A DNA stretch of 57,198 nt from JAVXAG01 sp040307645 (GTDB lineage: Bacteria > Bacillota > Clostridia > Peptostreptococcales > Anaerovoracaceae): the NCBI GenBank assembly GCA_040307645.1, contig JAWRJF010000042.1:1-57198 (forward strand). The letters are read 5' to 3'. This document shows, in pieces, positions 26,084-34,962 of this stretch (positions are counted from its first letter, which is position 1; each line of letters opens with the position of its first letter). The notes under the pieces were generated by a model. That model was not told the origin of the DNA. It did no database searches and saw only the letters and a program-made list of their open reading frames with translations. A program made the translations under genes and the position numbers.

Positions 26084-27613
26084 ATGAATTCATCACAAAT
26101 ATGCATTATGATTGCAATTTCCATATATTTAGTTTTAATGGTTGCAATTGGAGTGTATTTTTCAAAAAAGAATAACGACGTAGGGGACTTCTACTTAGGA
26201 GGGCGAAAACTAGGGCCTTTTGTTACCGCAATGAGTGCTGAAGCATCGGATATGAGCGGCTGGCTGCTTATGGGACTCCCTGGAGTTGCCTATATTTCCG
26301 GTATTGCCGACGCTACTTGGACCGCTATTGGGCTTGCTATTGGTACATACATTAACTGGCTTATCGTTGCCAAAAGAATCCGAACCTATTCACATCATGT
26401 GGGTGCTATCACAATTCCAGATTTCTTTTCCAAAAGGTATCACGACAAAAGAAATCTCCTCAATTGTATAGCTGCGGTTATTATTATTATATTTTTCATC
26501 CCATATACAGCCTCTGGGTTTGCAGCATGCGGCAAGCTGTTTGGAAGCTTGTTTGGGGTTGATTACTTTACTGCAATGCTTATAAGTGCAATTGTAATAG
26601 TAGGGTATACAACTTTGGGAGGCTTTCTAGCTGCCAGCACAACTGACTTAATTCAAAGCATTGTAATGACAATAGCTCTTGTAGTTGTTTTAGGCTATGG
26701 TTTCAAAGTAACCGGTGGTTTTGATTCGGTCATAGACAACGCATTAACCATGCCAGGGTATCTCAGCCTCAATAATATCTTTGATGTAGACGCTATGTCT
26801 TCTTCAAGCTACGGAACCCTAAACAAAATATCAACTTTAGCTTGGGGCCTTGGATACTTCGGCATGCCACATGTACTTCTAAGATTTATGGCTATCGAAG
26901 ACAAAGAAAAACTTAAAACTTCAAGACGAGTTGCAACAGTTTGGGTAGTAATTTCTCTTGCCCTTGCTATTTTAATAGGTGTTGTAGGAAATGCAATGAC
27001 AAAAGTAGGTGTCATAGATGTTCTAGAAGGTTCATCCTCTGAAACCATAATTGTAAAAATAGCTGCAGTTATAAGTGGTCATGGAATCATACCAGCTTTA
27101 ATTGCCGGTGTCATTTTGGCAGGTATTTTAGCAGCTACTATGTCTACTGCGGATTCCCAATTATTAGCAGCGTCTTCTAGTGTTTCTCAGAATTTGTTCG
27201 CCGACTTTTTCGGTTTTAACATGAACGAAAGAAAATCCATGATTGTTGCTAGAGGAACAGTTCTTGCAATTGCAGCTTTAGGAGTGGTTTTCGCTTCTAA
27301 CCCAAACAGTTCAGTTTTTGAAATAGTATCTTTTGCCTGGGCAGGCTTTGGTGCAACTTTTGGTCCTGTTGTTCTAGCTGCGCTGTTTTGGAAGCGTTCA
27401 AACAAAGAAGGCGCTCTTTCCGGAATGATTGTCGGAGCTATAACAATCTTCGTATGGAAGTATGTAGTAAGACCAATGGGTGGCCCTTGGGATGTATATG
27501 AGTTACTACCTGCCTTCCTATTAGCTTGCATCACAATCATAGTTGTAAGTTTAATTACTGCGGCCCCTTCTAAGGATATAGAAGAAGAATTCCAATCATA
27601 TAAAAGAGCTTAA
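26084..27613 (+). CDS. putP: Sodium/proline symporter
   Basis: 509 residues, about 13 membrane spans, sodium:solute symporter family. DFYLGGRKLGPFVTAMSAEA and SDMSGWLLMGLPG near the N terminus, TTLGGFLAASTTDLIQSIVM in the middle, and STADSQLLAASS carry the Na+ and substrate sites typical of PutP. Own promoter and terminator. Proline is a common Stickland electron acceptor in this group. Confidence 0.92.
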   Translation: MNSSQICIMIAISIYLVLMVAIGVYFSKKNNDVGDFYLGGRKLGPFVTAMSAEASDMSGWLLMGLPGVAYISGIADATWTAIGLAIGTYINWLIVAKRIRTYSHHVGAITIPDFFSKRYHDKRNLLNCIAAVIIIIFFIPYTASGFAACGKLFGSLFGVDYFTAMLISAIVIVGYTTLGGFLAASTTDLIQSIVMTIALVVVLGYGFKVTGGFDSVIDNALTMPGYLSLNNIFDVDAMSSSSYGTLNKISTLAWGLGYFGMPHVLLRFMAIEDKEKLKTSRRVATVWVVISLALAILIGVVGNAMTKVGVIDVLEGSSSETIIVKIAAVISGHGIIPALIAGVILAGILAATMSTADSQLLAASSSVSQNLFADFFGFNMNERKSMIVARGTVLAIAALGVVFASNPNSSVFEIVSFAWAGFGATFGPVVLAALFWKRSNKEGALSGMIVGAITIFVWKYVVRPMGGPWDVYELLPAFLLACITIIVVSLITAAPSKDIEEEFQSYKRA

Positions 27614-27621
27614 TAACATAA

Positions 27622-27669
27622 GAGCTTAACTTCAAAGTCTAATTCGACCTTAAAGTTAAGCTCCTTTTT
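27622..27669. terminator. Terminator after putP
   Basis: GAGCTTAACTT (27622-27632) and AAGTTAAGCTC (27653-27663) are perfect arms, followed by CCTTTTTTAT. Lies between two convergent genes. Confidence 0.85.
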
Positions 27670-27684
27670 TATGATTTTTATTAA

Positions 27685-28776
27685 TTATAAGTCTAGTCCC
27701 TTGCTTACATTTTTCATGAAATCCTGAACGTTTGTAACTATTCCTTTCGCCGCAAGGCTTCCTCTGTCTCCAAGCTTATTTGCTGCAAACTCAGAGGTGT
27801 CTACCATGTAAAAGTATACAGGTCTTATTGTGTTATCATTTAGAACTCTATAAGTAGGTGTCATATTTCCTGTTGCTATTGTGTGCAATACTGTAGCCAT
27901 TCCTATTACTGTTGTGGCCTTCCTCACATGACTTCTTATTGCGTCCTGGCCCTGATAAGTATGCTCATATACTTCAGGTAAAGGGCCATCATCTCTTATA
28001 GATCCGTTCAATACAAAAGGCACTCTATTTTTCACACAGGAATACATAATCCCATTGTCAATATTCTCTTTGTCAATAAAATTAGGTATAGACCCATATC
28101 TGTTAATTAAATTTATTGCATCTATATGATTGTAATGTCCATTAAAGTGTGGAACTTGGGTTTTTATATTTTGTCCAAGGGCTGTACCTAAAAGGGCAGC
28201 TTCAAGATCGTGGGTTGCAAGAGCATTTCCAGCAAGTAATGCATTTACATAACCATTTTCTATTAGTTTAGAAAAGGCTTCTCTAGCACCTACATCAAAA
28301 GAGCATGCCGGGCCAAGGACCCAAACTACATAACCGCCATTTTCCTTTTCATATTTTAAAAGTTCAACAAGTTTTTCGTAATCATAGGTAAACGCAGTTT
28401 CCCTACTTCTACTTTGCCTAAAAGAGAAAGTTCCCCCATTAGTCTTTTCTTCCTGTTCAAAGCAGTCAACATGAACATAGATGCCTTCTTCACAGTCTTC
28501 TGATCTTCCGACTACAATCATATCCCCAGCTTTTACATTTCTAAATTCTCTAACGAAAATTTTTCCGTTTTCAAAAATTGCAACACAGTCCATTCTACTA
28601 TCTTCAGCTAAATACCATTTACCATCTATTTTAAAATACTCTGGATAAATAGATGTAGCATGAAAATTATCTGGGGCTGATTTATCAAATTCAGATTTTA
28701 CTAAAACCGCATTAGGTGCGTTTACAAACTTTTCCTTACTAAAGTCAGGCTCAATATATTTAGGAATATTAAACAA
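27685..28776 (-). CDS. Archaeal-type ornithine cyclodeaminase (LOR/SDH-domain family)
   Basis: 363 residues of the TIGR00300 family. Characterised relatives are the ornithine cyclodeaminase of Methanococcus and the C-terminal domain of cyanobacterial AgrE/ArgZ, which turn ornithine into proline and ammonia using bound NAD+. Visible segments: VLGPACSFDVGAREAF, LLAGNALATHDLEAALLG, QVPHFNGHYNHIDAIN and GNMTPTYRVLNDN. The preferred start is TTG 28776, 9 bases after GGGAG; the TTG at 28785 abuts that site. It overlaps serS by 8 bases. Beside putP, so both touch proline. Confidence 0.78.
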   Translation of the reverse strand: MFNIPKYIEPDFSKEKFVNAPNAVLVKSEFDKSAPDNFHATSIYPEYFKIDGKWYLAEDSRMDCVAIFENGKIFVREFRNVKAGDMIVVGRSEDCEEGIYVHVDCFEQEEKTNGGTFSFRQSRSRETAFTYDYEKLVELLKYEKENGGYVVWVLGPACSFDVGAREAFSKLIENGYVNALLAGNALATHDLEAALLGTALGQNIKTQVPHFNGHYNHIDAINLINRYGSIPNFIDKENIDNGIMYSCVKNRVPFVLNGSIRDDGPLPEVYEHTYQGQDAIRSHVRKATTVIGMATVLHTIATGNMTPTYRVLNDNTIRPVYFYMVDTSEFAANKLGDRGSLAAKGIVTNVQDFMKNVSKGLDL

Positions 28777-30040
28777 TTTTATCAACTCCCATATATTTTT
28801 TTAGTACCTCTGGCACTACTACAGAACCATCCTCTTGCTGATAATTCTCTAATATTGCAGCTACAGTTCTACCTACTGCAAGTCCTGAGCCGTTTAATGT
28901 ATGAACAAATTCAGGTTTTCCTTTGCCTTCCGGTCTAAACCTAATATTAGCTCTTCTTGCCTGATAGCTTTCAAAATTACTGCATGATGAAATTTCAACA
29001 TATCTTCCATAGCTCGGCATCCAAACTTCTATATCATAAGTCATAGCTGATGAGAATCCAAGGTCTCCAGAGCTTAGTCTTACAACTCTATATGGTATTT
29101 TTAATAATTTCAAAACTTCTTCCGCATCAGCTGTAAGCTTTTCTAATTCATCATATGATGTTTCTGGTTTAACGAATTTCACTAATTCCACTTTATTGAA
29201 CTGATGCTGTCTTATAAGTCCTCTTGTATCTCTTCCTGCAGAACCAGCTTCCGCTCTAAAACAAGGCGTATATGCAGTATAATAAACAGGTAACTCTGCT
29301 TCTTCTAGTATTTCATTTGCTCTTAAATTAGTTACTGGAACTTCTGCTGTAGGTATTAAGAAGAAGTCTTTCTGTGGAACATAGAACATATCCTCTTCAA
29401 ATTTTGGCAGTTGCCCGGTTCCTGTCATTGCAGCCCTGTTAACCATAAAAGGCGGAAGAATTTCAGTGTAGTCCTGATCAATTGTGTGAAGATCCAACAT
29501 AAACTGAATAACAGCTCTTTCAAGCCTTGCTCCAAGCCCTTTATATACTGTAAACCTAGTTCCGGAAATTTTCGCAGCTCTCTCAAAATCCAGAATATCT
29601 AAATCCTCACCGATTTCCCAGTGAGCTTTAGGCTCAAATTCAAATTCTGTTGGTTCATCATATTTCCTAAGTTCAACATTATCGCTATCGTCTTCTCCAA
29701 ACTGGACATCTCTGTAAGGTGTATTTGGAATTCCAAGAAGAGTATCTCTAAGGTTTTGTTCAACCTCTGATAGTTGACTATCCAAAACTTTAATTTCAGA
29801 TGAAAGTTCTTTCATTTCAGCCATTATAGCTGTAGTATCTTCTCCAGCTTTCTTTAATTTTGGAATTTCCTTTGAAACAGTATTTTGTTTATTTTTCTTC
29901 TGTTCAACTTCAGCCAAAATTTCTCTTCTTTTCTCGTCAAATTCTTTTACTTTTTCTATGCCAAAGTCTCCTTTGCCTCTGAATTCAACTCTTTCTTTCA
30001 CGTTTTCAAAATCTTCTCTTATTCTTTTAATATCTAACAT
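28769..30040 (-). CDS. serS: Seryl-tRNA synthetase
   Basis: 423 residues, class II. N-terminal tRNA-binding coiled coil (about 25-105, Lys/Glu rich), then motif 2 (PCFRAEAGSAGRDTRGLIRQ) and motif 3 (NGSGLAVGRTVAAILENYQ). AGGAGAAGG precedes the ATG. Lies between glnA and the cyclodeaminase gene with tight spacing, so probably one transcript. Confidence 0.97.
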   Translation of the reverse strand: MLDIKRIREDFENVKERVEFRGKGDFGIEKVKEFDEKRREILAEVEQKKNKQNTVSKEIPKLKKAGEDTTAIMAEMKELSSEIKVLDSQLSEVEQNLRDTLLGIPNTPYRDVQFGEDDSDNVELRKYDEPTEFEFEPKAHWEIGEDLDILDFERAAKISGTRFTVYKGLGARLERAVIQFMLDLHTIDQDYTEILPPFMVNRAAMTGTGQLPKFEEDMFYVPQKDFFLIPTAEVPVTNLRANEILEEAELPVYYTAYTPCFRAEAGSAGRDTRGLIRQHQFNKVELVKFVKPETSYDELEKLTADAEEVLKLLKIPYRVVRLSSGDLGFSSAMTYDIEVWMPSYGRYVEISSCSNFESYQARRANIRFRPEGKGKPEFVHTLNGSGLAVGRTVAAILENYQQEDGSVVVPEVLKKYMGVDKIV

Positions 30041-30050
30041 GATCCTTCTC

Positions 30051-31970
30051 CTAAAGTAAATTCTTTTTATATGTTATATATAAGTCAGCCAGCTGATTTA
30101 CTTTTTTTTGCATTTCAATCTGCAAATCTGATGCTAACTGATATTCACCATTATCAAGGGCATCTTTAGCTCTTGTAAGTAAACACTTTTCTGTTATTGT
30201 ATCTTTAGCTAAGTAGTGTCTTATCCTATCAATTTCTATCCAGTTCTTTATGTCATAATCAGAAAAATCATCTTCGCTATGGCGTTTTTTACATTCTCGT
30301 ACGAAGTCCATCGTGTCAGGAATAATCCTGTTATGAAGTTCTGTTTTCCACTGCGATAAAATCTGCTCTCTATATGATTCTAATACAAGATCTGTCATCA
30401 CATCTCCATCTTTAAAAACTTCAAGTTTATCTGAGTATTTATCAAAGGCAGATAAATTCTCCCAAACCGTTGCCGGAGCTTCCCCAAACAACTGGTTTCT
30501 TTCTTCTTCAGTATAGAACTCAAATACGTCTTCTTCGCTTCTATACTCTCTATCTGTCTCTAAATAAAAATCTTCTTCTCCCCGTTTCTTAGATAATGAC
30601 TTTTCCAGTTGAATAGGTTCTTTTTCTGACTGTAAAACCGCTTTTATTCCATCTAAAATTGCAAGATATGATGTGGCAATTACTAGATAAGTATTGCTCT
30701 TAGGGTTAGGAGATCTAAGTTCAAATCTAGTTGCTAACGGATTTTTATTATCTCTGATCAAACCCGCTAAAACAGTTCTGTTTCTAGAAGGTTCGTTTAA
30801 ACTTCTCCCTAAGGAAGTTACAATACAAACCGGTGCCTCATAGCCAGGCTTTAATCTGTTAAAAGCATCATTCGTAGCGCTTACAAAGGGATTTATAACC
30901 TCATAGTTTTTTAGAAGCCCCATTAAGCCTCCAAATCCTATTGGACTCATATAATATTTTTTTGGATCACTTGAGGCAAATAAACTTATTACTTTTCCAT
31001 TTTTTAATTTTGCAGCAAGACCTAAATGAGTATGTTCACCACTTCCGGCTACTCCTTCCATTGGTTTTGCCATAAATGTAACCTCAAGCCCATGCATTGT
31101 AAAAATATCTCTTACAATGTATTTTACCTGGTTTTCATTATCTGCTGCTTGTATTGCACTTGAATATTTCCAGTCAATCTCAAGCTGCTCCATAATATGG
31201 TCATAGTGACCTGAATTCCCTAGTTTTGCCTTTACTCCACCTACTTCTTTATGTCCCATTTCAACTTCAAAGCCATATTTATCTAATAAAGTCAAGGTCT
31301 CTTCTAGTGCCGTACGTACAGGTCCAATTGTTCTTTTCCAATATTGTTCTTTTAGCACTTGTGCTGTAGATAGTTGTTCTCTATCAGCTTTGTCATCGGG
31401 TGTCTTCACCCAAAACTCCAATTCAGTTGCGCTGGTAAAAACTAGTTCCTCAATATCATCTACACTATCTGCTCCATCAATATATTCAAATACATAAGGA
31501 TGATCTCTTAGATCCTCCATTAATTTTTCTTCAAAATCCAATAGTGCATCTCTCAGAATAACTCTAGGCCCACATTCAAAATCATCATTATGTACTAAGA
31601 ATGAAGGTATCCTAAGGGTTCCCACAGGAAGCTTCGTTTTCATATCGATGTTATTAAAATTATAATCTACATACCAGTTAACAGATAAATCAGGTATAAT
31701 ATCTACTTTTGCATTATTTAATTCTGCAATCTTAGGTAAAGCTACACTGGAGCCGTCTGTTTGTACGCCTACAGTAAATAGTTTTTCAATATCCTCTAAA
31801 AACAGTTTTACTGGTATCTTTTCATCTGTATCGTGACCGCCTATATCTATTCCAACCAAAGAAACAAATTGAACTTCACTGTGTTCCTTTAAAATTCTAG
31901 TTATTTCATCAGTAGAATGTTTTTCACTTGGTATATTAAATAGCATTTTGTCTAAGTCAAACTCCAGCAT
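30051..31970 (-). CDS. Glutamine synthetase family protein, long form
   Basis: 639 residues, much longer than GSI (about 440-470). The GS core is clear: FTVGVQTDGSS, MGHKEVGGVKAKLG, QAADNENQVKYIV, TFMAKPMEGVAGSGEHTHLG and NRTVLAGLIRDNKNP with ATRFELRSPNP. The C-terminal ~150 residues are an extra helical region rich in Glu and Lys. Makes glutamine from glutamate, ammonia and ATP if active. Upstream sequence has TATAAT close to the start (about 32000), and a strong AAAGGAGAG site. Confidence 0.85.
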   Translation of the reverse strand: MLEFDLDKMLFNIPSEKHSTDEITRILKEHSEVQFVSLVGIDIGGHDTDEKIPVKLFLEDIEKLFTVGVQTDGSSVALPKIAELNNAKVDIIPDLSVNWYVDYNFNNIDMKTKLPVGTLRIPSFLVHNDDFECGPRVILRDALLDFEEKLMEDLRDHPYVFEYIDGADSVDDIEELVFTSATELEFWVKTPDDKADREQLSTAQVLKEQYWKRTIGPVRTALEETLTLLDKYGFEVEMGHKEVGGVKAKLGNSGHYDHIMEQLEIDWKYSSAIQAADNENQVKYIVRDIFTMHGLEVTFMAKPMEGVAGSGEHTHLGLAAKLKNGKVISLFASSDPKKYYMSPIGFGGLMGLLKNYEVINPFVSATNDAFNRLKPGYEAPVCIVTSLGRSLNEPSRNRTVLAGLIRDNKNPLATRFELRSPNPKSNTYLVIATSYLAILDGIKAVLQSEKEPIQLEKSLSKKRGEEDFYLETDREYRSEEDVFEFYTEEERNQLFGEAPATVWENLSAFDKYSDKLEVFKDGDVMTDLVLESYREQILSQWKTELHNRIIPDTMDFVRECKKRHSEDDFSDYDIKNWIEIDRIRHYLAKDTITEKCLLTRAKDALDNGEYQLASDLQIEMQKKVNQLADLYITYKKNLL

Positions 31971-32006
31971 AATTCTCTCCTTTAGTATTATTTCATTATA
32001 TATGGG

Positions 32007-32036
32007 TTTTGGGACATCTTTTCAGATGTCCCAAAA
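32007..32036. terminator. Strong hairpin after the UPF0182 gene
   Basis: TTTTGGGACATC (32007-32018) and GATGTCCCAAAA (32025-32036) are a perfect 12-bp stem with a 6-base loop. It lies 9 bases beyond the UPF0182 stop and upstream of glnA. It has no long T-run outside the stem on the minus strand, so it may act as terminator or 3' stabiliser. Confidence 0.65.
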
Positions 32037-32044
32037 CATTAATT

Positions 32045-34930
32045 TTATTCGCTTTTCGCTAGCTTCTCTAAATATGATTCAAGTTGTTTCAAATAATCTC
32101 CATAGCCGGACCAGTTACCATTCTTCTGAGCTTCTTGTGCTTCCTCATATGCTTTAACAGCCTTTTGAATCAGCTCTGCTTGAGTATCCATGGATGTGTC
32201 CGAATTTCCTGTCGAAGTATTATTTCCGGATGAACTATTATCTTTACCAAACAGCGATTCCAAAGCAGCGCTTAAAGTTGGTTCATAAGCAATCTGATCA
32301 TTATATGCAACGATTACCCTTTTTACTTCCGGTATAGCTGAGTTTGATGCTTCAAGATAAACCGGTTCTACATATAGAAGTGAACTTTCAATTGGAATTA
32401 CAAATAAGTTTCCTCTACTGTATGTGGATCCTGAAGAATTCCATAATGAGAATTCCTTAGAAATTTCCGTGCTTTGGTCTATCTGTGCTTCTATTTGCAT
32501 TGGCCCATATATTGTCTTATTCTTAGGGAAATGATAAAGAACAAGATTTCCATACTCCTCACCATCATTTCTAGCAATAAACAATGCAGTCATGTTCTGC
32601 TTTGATTTCGGAGTATATGGTATTGAGTTTACAAATTCAGCACTCTGCTCTCCTGGGAGCTTAACAATATAATAGTTTGGTGTCATCTGAACTTGTTTAG
32701 TTCCATATATCTCATTTGCAATGTCCCAAACGTCTTCATTCTGATAGAATACTTTTACATCTTCCATATGGTATCTGCTATAAACACCAGCCTGGATTTG
32801 GAATAAAGTATTAGGATATCTTATATGGGATTTTAATGACTCAGGCATCTTGTCTACAGTCTTAAATAGTTCAGGATAAATCTTTGCAAATGTTTGAGCC
32901 ATTGGGTCTTTTTCATCAACAATGTAATAACTTACATCACCATTGTATGCATCAACAACTACTTTTACAGAGTTTCTAATATAGTTAGTTCCACCCATTT
33001 CTCCTGTATAAGGTTCTGAGTATGGGTAATATGAACTTGTAGTGTAAGCATCAATCATCCAATATAGCTTGCCGTCTGCAGTCACCATATAAGGGTCATT
33101 TTCATAACTCAAGTATGGCATGATTTTCTGAACTCTCTGCATTACGTTTCTATTTATAATAATCCTAGAATCACTGTCTATATTAGATGATACTAAAAGC
33201 TTCAAGCTTCCTTCTCTTATTGTGAAGATTAATCTGTTTAACAGATTTAATTTAATCCCGGCTTTGCCTTCATACTTAGAATATTTATTGCTATCTCCAT
33301 CTGGGTAGTCAAATTCATCTTCATCAGTATTTACTAAAATATAGTCATTGGATAATTCTCCAAAATAAATTTCCGGTCTTTCGATGTTTATTTCGTTTAT
33401 TCTTGATTCTGGTGGAATATTTTTAATTAGCACATCTGGCTGTCCACTTGCTGTTACTGCATCTACTCTAGATAAAGTTACGCCATATCCATGAGTGTAC
33501 TTAATATGCTTATTAAGCCATGTATCAGTAATTTTTGATTCTTCAATTTCTCTCGGTGATAAATATGTTTGTGTATATTTACCGTTAACCATATATCTAT
33601 CGACATCAACATCATTAAATGTGTAATACTGTCTAATACTTTGGGTCTGATTATAGAATGTTTCTACTGGTTGATAGTCATTAATTCTAATGTTTCTTAT
33701 TGTTTCAGTGTTTTTTGTAATATCTTCGCTTGTTAGCTGATTATCTGCAGCAAATGATTTTACTGTTACATCATCTAGCTGGTAAGCATATTGAGTATAT
33801 TCGATATTCCTTTCAAGATACTTAGCTTCTTTATTGATCTCATCAGGTGAAACAATAAAGTTTTGAACAACTACGCTTGCTCCAATACCTAAAACACCAA
33901 CAATTATCATAATTACAGGAATGTTTAATATCTTCTTAAACTGTTTCTTACTAATGTGCATCACTATTGTAACTGCACCAATAAGGGCTAGAACAACAAG
34001 TGCTCTATAAACCCACAGTGTAATATTTACATCTGTAAATCCGGCTCCATATACTGCTCCAGTATGCGCATGAAGTAAGTCAAACTGCTTTAAGAAAAAG
34101 TCTATAGCTACCATTACGAAAAATATAACGCCTAAGAATGATAACTGTACCGATGCAATATTTAGAAGTTGCTTAAAATTATTATCATCTAACTGTTTCT
34201 TTCGCCTAGGTGCTTGTTGAGGTCTCTGTTTTCCTGTAAACGCACCAAAAATCTTGTCAAATGGGTTTGAACCTCCTTGGAAACTTCCATTTTCAAAAGG
34301 ATTGCTACTTCCAGAGTATCGCTCTTCGTTGTTAACGTACTCATAATCCTCATCTTCTCTTTCGAATATATCAGGAGAATGCATAGTCAATAAAATTGCA
34401 TAATATATTACTGTTAACAGTATGATTCCTAAGATCACACCTAGTAATATGCCGTTTAACTGTTTCAAGAAATCCAGTTTAAAGATATAAAATGAAATAT
34501 CTAAATTAAACAGAGGGTCTGCAATATCAAAACTAGTAGCATTTGCATACTGCAATATCTCAAACCATAATTTAGATACTGACAAGAATGATGCCCCTGC
34601 GCCAAAAACTATTGCTAAAAGATAAGTATATCTATTCAGCTTCTTCATATTAGTGTTTTCATGGGATTCTATTTTCTTAAAATAGCCTTTTTGCAATTTC
34701 TTTAAATAAAATACCAATATTCCTGACAAAACAATAAATGTCGGAATTCCTACTTTTAATTGAGTGAATAACTGTTTGAAGAACACACTCACATAGCCCA
34801 TCTCTTTAAACCACAGCCAATCTGTAATAAAGTTGATTAGCAGTAAAAATAATGCAACGATAATAACGATAAACATTATTATAATGCTAACTCGATTTTG
34901 AGCTTGGATGCTTCTTTTTTCCTTTTTCAA
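32045..34930 (-). CDS. UPF0182 family membrane protein
   Basis: 961 residues of the UPF0182/COG1615 family. About seven membrane spans in the first 340 residues, with an acidic cytosolic loop (residues 190-235) and then a large external domain (about 360-890); a Ser/Asn/Thr-rich linker and a Glu/Lys helix end the protein. The start is TTG at 34930, 6 bases after GGAGGTAG. Function unknown. Follows the zinc-ribbon protein by 32 bases. Confidence 0.9.
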   Translation of the reverse strand: MKKEKRSIQAQNRVSIIIMFIVIIVALFLLLINFITDWLWFKEMGYVSVFFKQLFTQLKVGIPTFIVLSGILVFYLKKLQKGYFKKIESHENTNMKKLNRYTYLLAIVFGAGASFLSVSKLWFEILQYANATSFDIADPLFNLDISFYIFKLDFLKQLNGILLGVILGIILLTVIYYAILLTMHSPDIFEREDEDYEYVNNEERYSGSSNPFENGSFQGGSNPFDKIFGAFTGKQRPQQAPRRKKQLDDNNFKQLLNIASVQLSFLGVIFFVMVAIDFFLKQFDLLHAHTGAVYGAGFTDVNITLWVYRALVVLALIGAVTIVMHISKKQFKKILNIPVIMIIVGVLGIGASVVVQNFIVSPDEINKEAKYLERNIEYTQYAYQLDDVTVKSFAADNQLTSEDITKNTETIRNIRINDYQPVETFYNQTQSIRQYYTFNDVDVDRYMVNGKYTQTYLSPREIEESKITDTWLNKHIKYTHGYGVTLSRVDAVTASGQPDVLIKNIPPESRINEINIERPEIYFGELSNDYILVNTDEDEFDYPDGDSNKYSKYEGKAGIKLNLLNRLIFTIREGSLKLLVSSNIDSDSRIIINRNVMQRVQKIMPYLSYENDPYMVTADGKLYWMIDAYTTSSYYPYSEPYTGEMGGTNYIRNSVKVVVDAYNGDVSYYIVDEKDPMAQTFAKIYPELFKTVDKMPESLKSHIRYPNTLFQIQAGVYSRYHMEDVKVFYQNEDVWDIANEIYGTKQVQMTPNYYIVKLPGEQSAEFVNSIPYTPKSKQNMTALFIARNDGEEYGNLVLYHFPKNKTIYGPMQIEAQIDQSTEISKEFSLWNSSGSTYSRGNLFVIPIESSLLYVEPVYLEASNSAIPEVKRVIVAYNDQIAYEPTLSAALESLFGKDNSSSGNNTSTGNSDTSMDTQAELIQKAVKAYEEAQEAQKNGNWSGYGDYLKQLESYLEKLAKSE

Positions 34931-34962
34931 ATTTCTACCTCCTAAAATATATTCAAATGCCT

